Below, piece by piece: positions 41,528 to 45,842 of a stretch of 45,842 bases of DNA. The notes beneath the pieces were generated by a model that had not been told where the DNA came from, did no database searches, and worked only from the letters and a program-made list of their open reading frames with translations. The stretch covers positions 1-45,842 of the forward strand of contig NZ_JAPKNM010000053.1 in NCBI RefSeq assembly GCF_026460985.1, in the 5' to 3' direction. Position 1 is the first letter of the stretch, and every line of letters starts with the position of its first letter. The stretch is from Sphingomonas sp. (GTDB lineage Bacteria; Pseudomonadota; Alphaproteobacteria; Sphingomonadales; Sphingomonadaceae). Position numbers and translations under genes: made by a program.

Positions 41528-41731
41528 TCATTCTGCGCTATCACCTCGATAGGCCATCGGATCGGCGATCCAGCGGTTGATGGCAGACTCGTGCCAGCCG
41601 GCGCCGTGAATGCTGATCTTGACCTGCCGGGGAAAGGTGCCCTCACCCATCTTCCGATAGAGGCTCGTGCGGGAAAGCCCGGTGCGCGCGAGCACGGTCT
41701 TGAGACGGATGATCCTTTCGATGTTGGACAT
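41528..41731 (-). CDS. AlpA-family DNA-binding regulator
   Basis: Protein of 67 aa matching AlpA/phage regulatory proteins: ERIIRLKTVLARTGLSRTSL, then YRKMGEGTFPRQVKIS, GAGWHESAINRWI. This is the MerR-like excisionase fold that regulates integrases and excision in P4-like islands. The start at ATG 41731 fits the family; longer frames upstream are implausible. GGAAG precedes it. It probably regulates transfer or excision of element B, whose integrase is of the P4 type. Confidence 0.9.
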   Translation of the reverse strand: MSNIERIIRLKTVLARTGLSRTSLYRKMGEGTFPRQVKISIHGAGWHESAINRWIADPMAYRGDSAE

Positions 41732-42003
41732 GGGCAATACTTCCATACTCGGGGTTAGCGAAGCTCCCCGGGGCAGGATCGATATCCTTGGGACGAAGCG
41801 CAAGAGTGCCAAAATCGGTGCGGGTGTGCGGTGGCGGTCTCTGGCGTCCCGTGGCGGCCCCTGTCGTCCAATGGCCGTGAAGGGAAATATTCCCATGCCG
41901 TCCCGGCAAGGGCAGATCGACTGCCGCCAGCTTTCAGCGCAGCCATTTCGTCCCAAACGCGAAGCGATTCCCGTACAGCGATTCGCGCCTGAATCAGACG
42001 GAC

Positions 42004-42186
42004 CTACTGGGCTTCCTTCTTCTCTAGCTGATCCACTTCGCGCTCGACGACTTCACGAATAAACGCTGCCCGACGCTGCGGACCGACCAGCTTGTCGATG
42101 CGCTCGCCCAATCCCTCCGGCAAGCGGACCACAGTCGATTTCACCTTGAGCGGCGGCCTTCCCATGCCGCTGTCGTAGCCGGGCAT
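42004..42186 (-). CDS. Ribbon-helix-helix DNA-binding protein
   Basis: Protein of 60 aa with a short RHH/CopG-like fold: KVKSTVVRLPEGLGERIDKL (beta strand, helix A) and RRAAFIREVVEREVDQLEKK (helix B). RHH dimers bind palindromic operators and often control their own genes. A near-perfect operator lies just upstream (42212-42268), between this gene and the divergent 42332 gene. No toxin is obviously paired with it. Confidence 0.8.
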   Translation of the reverse strand: MPGYDSGMGRPPLKVKSTVVRLPEGLGERIDKLVGPQRRAAFIREVVEREVDQLEKKEAQ

Positions 42187-42211
42187 TGGATGCGATCAAT
42201 CGGAAGCTGAA

Positions 42212-42268
42212 TAACCGATATCTCTTATTGCGAGTTTCTCGATAAAAATCTATATCCGATATCGGTTA
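42212..42268. promoter_or_regulatory. Palindromic operator between RHH gene and 42332 gene
   Basis: TAACCGATATC at 42212-42222 and its exact complement GATATCGGTTA at 42258-42268 form an 11-bp inverted repeat separated by 35 nt. Inside it, CCGATATCGG (42256-42265) is a perfect 10-bp palindrome. The AT-rich gap probably holds both divergent promoters. The RHH protein encoded next to it is the obvious candidate binder. Confidence 0.65.
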
Positions 42269-42331
42269 CTAAGCCGCAGGGCTGGGCTGCTTCCGACTCC
42301 GGTGCTGCGTCGATGCGATGAGGAATGGGCG

Positions 42332-42955
42332 ATGACGGCGCTTGGTCTTCCAAACGGCGGTCCCGAGCCGCAAGCCACAACATCACGTAGATCCGTGCTG
42401 AGAGTACTGACGGCGCCGCTCGCAATTCCCGCAGGCGCAGTGGTCGCACCCGGGAGCGGCAGAATTGCTCCTCTGTTTGATGCCTATGGCGACGAGCCAG
42501 TTGCTCTGAGGCGAAGCCGCGCAGGGCGCCGTCTCAGCCGGTTCCGCTATCACAACGCCGAAGGCTTCTTTCTCGGAATAGAGAAAGGGATTGTACCGCA
42601 TCCGACCGACAGGCTCTATCAGATCGGCATTGTGCTCCAGCTTGGGTTGAGTGCCCATCTGCTCGATGTGGGGTTCGCCGATTCATGGTGCGCCCGCCAT
42701 ATTGGCCTGAACGTCGCCAGATCGCTCGCCCACGCCAATGCAACCGGCCTCGGCTTCGAAACAACCGACATGGAATTGCTGGCGGCGATCCTCTCACCGT
42801 ACAGCAAGTGGCGCAATGCGAGTTCGCGCGACGTAGCCCCCGACTTTCCGTTCTCCACCGGGGAACTCCGAATGCTGACACGGGCGCTGCTCGACCGCGT
42901 GCATCAGGTGACCGGTCATACGCGCCCACGTGGCTGGCAGCATCGCTTGCCGTGA
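42332..42955 (+). CDS. Hypothetical protein with possible Tat-like N-terminus
   Basis: Protein of 207 aa that I do not recognise. Near the N-terminus TSRRSVLRVLTAPLAIPAGA resembles a twin-arginine export signal, but the hydrophobic stretch is short. The body has DAYGDEPVALRRSRAGRRLS, FFLGIEKGIVPHPTDRLYQI and ELLAAILSPYSKWRNASS. The ATG at 42332 follows GAGGAA; the frame opens at 42302. Its TGA overlaps a possible start of the next gene (TGATG at 42953-42957), so they may be coupled. It is divergent from the RHH gene. Confidence 0.65.
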   Translation: MTALGLPNGGPEPQATTSRRSVLRVLTAPLAIPAGAVVAPGSGRIAPLFDAYGDEPVALRRSRAGRRLSRFRYHNAEGFFLGIEKGIVPHPTDRLYQIGIVLQLGLSAHLLDVGFADSWCARHIGLNVARSLAHANATGLGFETTDMELLAAILSPYSKWRNASSRDVAPDFPFSTGELRMLTRALLDRVHQVTGHTRPRGWQHRLP

Positions 42956-42969
42956 TGAGGGGACGCGCC

Positions 42970-43257
42970 ATGGCTGCCTACGATGCGACCGTGAATCCCG
43001 ATCCCGCCCGCGAGGTGATGGCGACAGCCGAGGAACTGGCACGGATGGAAGCAGCCCTGCTGACGCTGCCGCGTCTCACCCGCGAAGTGTTTCTGGCCCA
43101 TCGGATCGACGATCTTAGTTATGCCGAGATCGCCGAAATCACCGGCCTCAGCCTGCGACAGGTCGAACGCAAGATGGCCGACGCCCTCTATGGTTTCCAC
43201 TGTGCGCTGCAGGGCCGACCGTTACCCCGCAGACGGTGGTGGGGCTGGCGATGGTGA
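42970..43257 (+). CDS. Sigma-70 region 4-like DNA-binding protein
   Basis: Protein of 95 aa with a sigma-70 region 4 helix-turn-helix: ELARMEAALLTLPRLTREVF and IDDLSYAEIAEITGLSLRQV, then ERKMADALYGF. Region 2 (core polymerase and -10 recognition) is absent, so it is not a full sigma factor. It may recruit or modulate RNA polymerase or serve as a simple regulator. The ATG at 42970 has AGGGG upstream; an alternative in-frame ATG at 42955 overlaps the previous stop. The 3' end overlaps convergent traD by 36 nt. Confidence 0.8.
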   Translation: MAAYDATVNPDPAREVMATAEELARMEAALLTLPRLTREVFLAHRIDDLSYAEIAEITGLSLRQVERKMADALYGFHCALQGRPLPRRRWWGWRW

Positions 43258-43503
43258 GACAGCCATCGCGCCGCTTTTCGTTTGTGCTTCGGCTTCGAAC
43301 TCGCGCCTGCCGCGCCGCGCCCACAGCGCAAGCGCGTGATCGCGTTCCTCGCCTTGCAGATTGCCCGCGATCGACAGAAGCGCGCCATAGAGCATGGCGC
43401 GATCATCGCCGGTCAGTTCGACCAACCCTGCCTTCACGACCAGGCCGCCCAGCTCGATCAGATGCCGCGTGCGTTCCCGGCGCTTGACGACCCATTCGCG
43501 CAT
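43222..43503 (-). CDS. traD: Conjugal transfer protein TraD (small, Ti type)
   Basis: Protein of 93 aa with the TraD (PF06412-like) pattern: KRRERTRHLIELGGLVVKAG, then DDRAMLYGALLSIAGNL. Small TraD proteins are accessory factors of the Ti-type Dtr system with the relaxase and TraC. I chose the ATG at 43503, 22 nt after the traC stop, rather than the longer frame from 43674 that would overlap traC by 150 nt. The tail is Pro/Ser-rich. Its 3' end overlaps the convergent sigma-like gene. Confidence 0.82.
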   Translation of the reverse strand: MREWVVKRRERTRHLIELGGLVVKAGLVELTGDDRAMLYGALLSIAGNLQGEERDHALALWARRGRREFEAEAQTKSGAMAVSPSPAPPPSAG

Positions 43504-43525
43504 GTCTGCTCGTGCCTTCTTTGCC

Positions 43526-43828
43526 TCAAGCCGATGCGCCGCCGCCCTCGCGCTGCGCTCCGCCCTCCGGCTCCGCGCGAGGGCGGCGGCGAGGTTGGCG
43601 CGCGACGCGAAAGAACGCCGCGCCCGCCCTGCGCCAGCCCTCCTTTGTCGCGGCGTCTTTTGCATCCACCGCACTGATCAGTGCGCCAGCGAGCAGGTCA
43701 ACATCAAGCGCGTCGGCGCCGGTCGCGGCCACCAGCTCACCAAGCTGGCGCACGCGGCGTTCCTTGAGTTGCTTCGCCTTGTCGGCGAGGGCTTTCAGTT
43801 CTGAATCGAAGTCGCTGGGCTTGCGCAT
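43526..43828 (-). CDS. traC: Conjugal transfer protein TraC-like
   Basis: Protein of 100 aa: MRKPSDFDSELKALADKAKQ, LKERRVRQLGELVAATGADA, then an Arg/Gly-rich tail. It resembles Ti-type TraC accessory proteins of the relaxosome. The ATG at 43828 has GGAGA five bases upstream; an in-frame start 12 nt earlier is less likely. It is divergent from the relaxase gene traA, with a predicted oriT between them, exactly as on Ti plasmids. TraC may bind the oriT region. Together with traD it forms a short operon. Confidence 0.82.
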   Translation of the reverse strand: MRKPSDFDSELKALADKAKQLKERRVRQLGELVAATGADALDVDLLAGALISAVDAKDAATKEGWRRAGAAFFRVARQPRRRPRAEPEGGAQREGGGASA

Positions 43829-43942
43829 CACGGTCTCCATTGCTGGGTGATGCGGTTGTGATAATAGAGTGCCGAGCGTAATGCTGTAGAGACGCCGGGA
43901 CGATCTGACACTACGCGGTCCCTAACAGGAATTTTTCGTGTG

Positions 43943-43970
43943 AGGGCGCGCTTATACGTCGTGCCGACGT
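43943..43970. other. Predicted oriT nic region
   Basis: AGGGCGCGCTTATAC (43943-43957) reads on the minus strand as GTATAAGCGCGCCCT, close to the RSF1010/Ti nick-region core (TAAGTGCGCCCT). Right next to it ACGTC (43956-43960) and GACGT (43966-43970) form an inverted repeat, as oriT hairpins do. It lies in the 172-bp gap between divergent traC and traA, the place of oriT on Ti-type plasmids. The cleavage site is predicted, not shown. Confidence 0.75.
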
Positions 43971-44000
43971 GGCGCTTGCGGTGTAAATGGTGTGATCGCC

Positions 44001-45626
44001 ATGGCGATCTACCATTTCTCCGCCAAGATCATCTCCCGCGCCAACGGATCGTCCGCGCTCGCCTCCGCCGCCTATCGCTCGGCGTCGCGGCTCTATGACG
44101 AGCGGCTCGACCGTCATCACGACTTCTCGAACAAGGCCGGCGTCGTCCACTCCGAGGTGCTGCTGCCGGACGGCGCCCCCGAACATCTCTCCGATCGCGA
44201 GAAGCTGTGGAACGCGGTCGAAGCCGCCGAGCCGCGCAAAGATGCGCAACTCTCCCGAGAGGTGGAGTTCGCGATCCCGCGCGAGCTGGACCAGGCCGAA
44301 GGTATTCAGCTGGCGCGTGAGTTCGTTGAGCGAGAATTCGTGGCGGAGGGCATGATCGCCGATCTCTATGTACATTGGGACGTGGGCGCTGATGGCGAGC
44401 CCAAGCCGCATGCGCGTGTGATGCTCACGCTTCGCGACGTCGACGAGAACGGGCTCGGCAAGAAGAACCGCGACTGGAACCGCACCGACCTTCTGGAGAA
44501 ATGGCGCGAACGCTGGGCCGAGCATGCCAACCAGCGGCTCGCCGAACTCGATATCGATGCGCGCATCGATCATCGCAGCTTCGAGGCGCAGGGCATCGAT
44601 CTGGAGCCGCAGCACAAGATCGGCCCGGCGGCGTCGCGCATGGCAGCAAAGGGTCTCGACCTCGAACGCGTCGACGAGCATCGTGAGATCGCACGCTCGA
44701 ACGGCGCGAAGATCATCGCCGACCCACGCATCGCACTCGATGCGATCACTCACAACCAGGCGACGTTCACGACGCGTGATCTCGCCATGTTCGCGCACCG
44801 GCATAGCGAGGGGAAGGACCAGTTCGATCGCGTGATGACGGCGGTGCGCGCATCGCCGGAACTCGTCGCGCTCGGCAAGGATGGGCGCGGCCAGAATCGC
44901 TTCACTACCCGGGAAATGGTCGAGACCGAGAAGCGGCTCGAGCGCGCCACTATCCGGCTGGAGGAAGGGCGGCGACATGGCATGGACGAGCAGCACCGCA
45001 AGCTCGCGCTCGTCCGTGCCGAGATGCGCGAGCTGGTGCTGACGAGCGAGCAGCGGAGCGCCTTCGAGCATGTCACCAAAGGCCAAGGGCTGGGCGTGGT
45101 CATTGGCTATGCCGGCACCGGCAAGTCGGCGATGCTTGGGGTCGCCCGTGAGGCCTGGGAGAGCGCCGGCTATTCGGTCCGCGGCGTGGCGCTATCCGGC
45201 ATCGCCGCCGAGAATTTGGAGAGCAGCTCGGGCATCGCTTCGCGCACCATCGCCAGCATGGAGCATCAATGGGCCGAGGGTCGCGAGCTGCTGACCAACC
45301 GCGATGTGCTGGTGATCGACGAGGCCGGCATGATCGGCACGCGCCAGATGGAGCGCGTCCTGACCGAAGCCGAGAAGCGCGGCGCCAAGGTGGTGCTGGT
45401 TGGTGATCCCGAGCAGCTTCAGGCTATCGAGGCCGGCGCCGCGTTCCGCGCGACTGCCGAACGGCATGGCAGCATTGAGATCACTGAGATTCGCCGTCAA
45501 CGCGAGGATTGGCAGCGCGACGCCACGCGCTACCTCGCGACCGAGCGAACAGCGGAAGCGATCAGCGCCTATAGGCGGTGCGGTCGAAGGGGATGGGTCG
45601 GGTGCGGCGAGCGCTGGAGGGGATGA
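44001..45626 (+). pseudogene. traA: Relaxase TraA (MobA/MobL type), 3'-truncated
   Basis: The first 523 or so residues of a Ti-type TraA relaxase-helicase, normally about 1000 or more residues long. The N-terminus MAIYHFSAKIISRANGSSAL aligns with RSF1010 MobA; Tyr25 (ASAAYRSAS) corresponds to the MobA catalytic tyrosine and His125 and His137 (VHWDVGADGEPKPHARVM) to the metal site. The helicase part starts near 340 with Walker A GYAGTGKS (residue 369) and Walker B VLVIDEAGMIG. Homology ends at AISAYR near 45572, where an IS5-family transposase fragment begins. The frame then runs into foreign sequence and stops at 45626. TraA nicks oriT and unwinds DNA in conjugation; this copy likely lacks the helicase half. 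Confidence 0.88.
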
Positions 45627-45842
45627 CCGCTTCGATTTGGCGCTGTTTTAGAAGCAGGCGGATGGCGTCGGTGTCGTAAGCCTTGTCGCCAAGCAGGCGG
45701 GCTGGTGCCGGGACGGTATCGAGGAGTGCGGGCGCGACGATGTTGTCGGCGGTGTTGCCGGGCGTCAGGATGAAGGCGACGGGTCGGCCGAAAGCGTCAG
45801 CCAGCGCGTGGATCTTGGTCGTCCGCCCGCCACGCGAACGAC
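45562..45842 (-). pseudogene. IS5-family transposase fragment
   Basis: The minus-strand frame, open at the right edge, reads RGGRTTKIHALADAFGRPVA, FILTPGNTADNIVAPALLDT, LGDKAYDTDAIRLLLKQRQI, then IPFDRTAYRR and stops at 45562. This is the catalytic middle of an IS5-family (DDE) transposase; the second Asp lies in GDKAYD. The frame stops just where the family motif DRNRIE with the catalytic Glu should follow, so the transposase is cut at the traA junction. The first Asp is beyond the window. It has inserted into, or recombined with, traA. Confidence 0.85.

Larger units (their letters stand above)
25049..45842. mobile_element. Element B: integrase-bearing island, right end outside window
   Basis: Begins with att copy 2 and a P4-type integrase and carries a giant autotransporter, plasmid-type small genes, traC/traD/traA and an IS5-family fragment. 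It resembles a degraded integrative conjugative or mobilisable element. Its right att copy is not in the window, so its full extent is unknown. Confidence 0.65.

Overview
The window is GC-rich DNA from an alphaproteobacterium, most likely a sphingomonad. This is inferred from gene content: an RcnB-like low-complexity periplasmic protein, a trbI/DUF2274/HTH conjugation block, Ti-type traC/traD/traA genes, and a giant autotransporter built from T5SS/PEP-CTERM and PATR repeats. No 16S rRNA or other strict taxonomic marker is present.

Region 1 (1-5210) looks like ordinary chromosome. It holds a class III extradiol dioxygenase-like gene divergent from a small xanthine-oxidase-type [2Fe-2S] protein, an RcnB-like secreted protein followed by a strong terminator, a 2OG-Fe(II) prolyl 4-hydroxylase-like gene, recJ, and then tRNA-Glu(TTC) at 5210-5284.

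Region 2 (5285-25089) is a genomic island inserted at the 3' end of tRNA-Glu. The last 40 bases of the tRNA gene plus one more base (41 bp, 5245-5285) recur exactly at 25049-25089. Inside are: (a) a persulfide/sulfide detoxification cassette (TauE/SafE exporter, rhodanese-DUF2892, ArsR/BigR-like repressor, ETHE1-type metallo-beta-lactamase-fold hydrolase) with a tandem-palindrome operator; (b) an unrecognised two-gene cassette of lower GC (8614-11333); (c) a conjugation remnant (3' end of trbI, DUF2274, HTH); (d) decayed CDF-transporter and merR fragments; (e) a long minus-strand copper/heavy-metal block, copA-copB-DUF305-dmeF-small Cys protein-cusC-cusB-cusA-cusF.

Region 3 (25090 to the window end) is a second, tandem element that begins with a P4-type tyrosine integrase just after the second att copy. 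It carries a 4558-residue autotransporter (27116-40792), small plasmid-type genes (AlpA-like regulator, ribbon-helix-helix protein with a palindromic operator, sigma region-4-like protein), traC and traD divergent from the relaxase gene traA, and a predicted oriT between them. The traA gene is cut by an IS5-family transposase fragment at the right edge.

The layout suggests successive integration at one tRNA-Glu site, followed by decay of conjugation functions, and retention of sulfur, copper and adhesion cargo. The most novel candidates are the two-gene cassette at 8614-11333, the predicted oriT, and the exact 1485-bp triplication inside the autotransporter gene.
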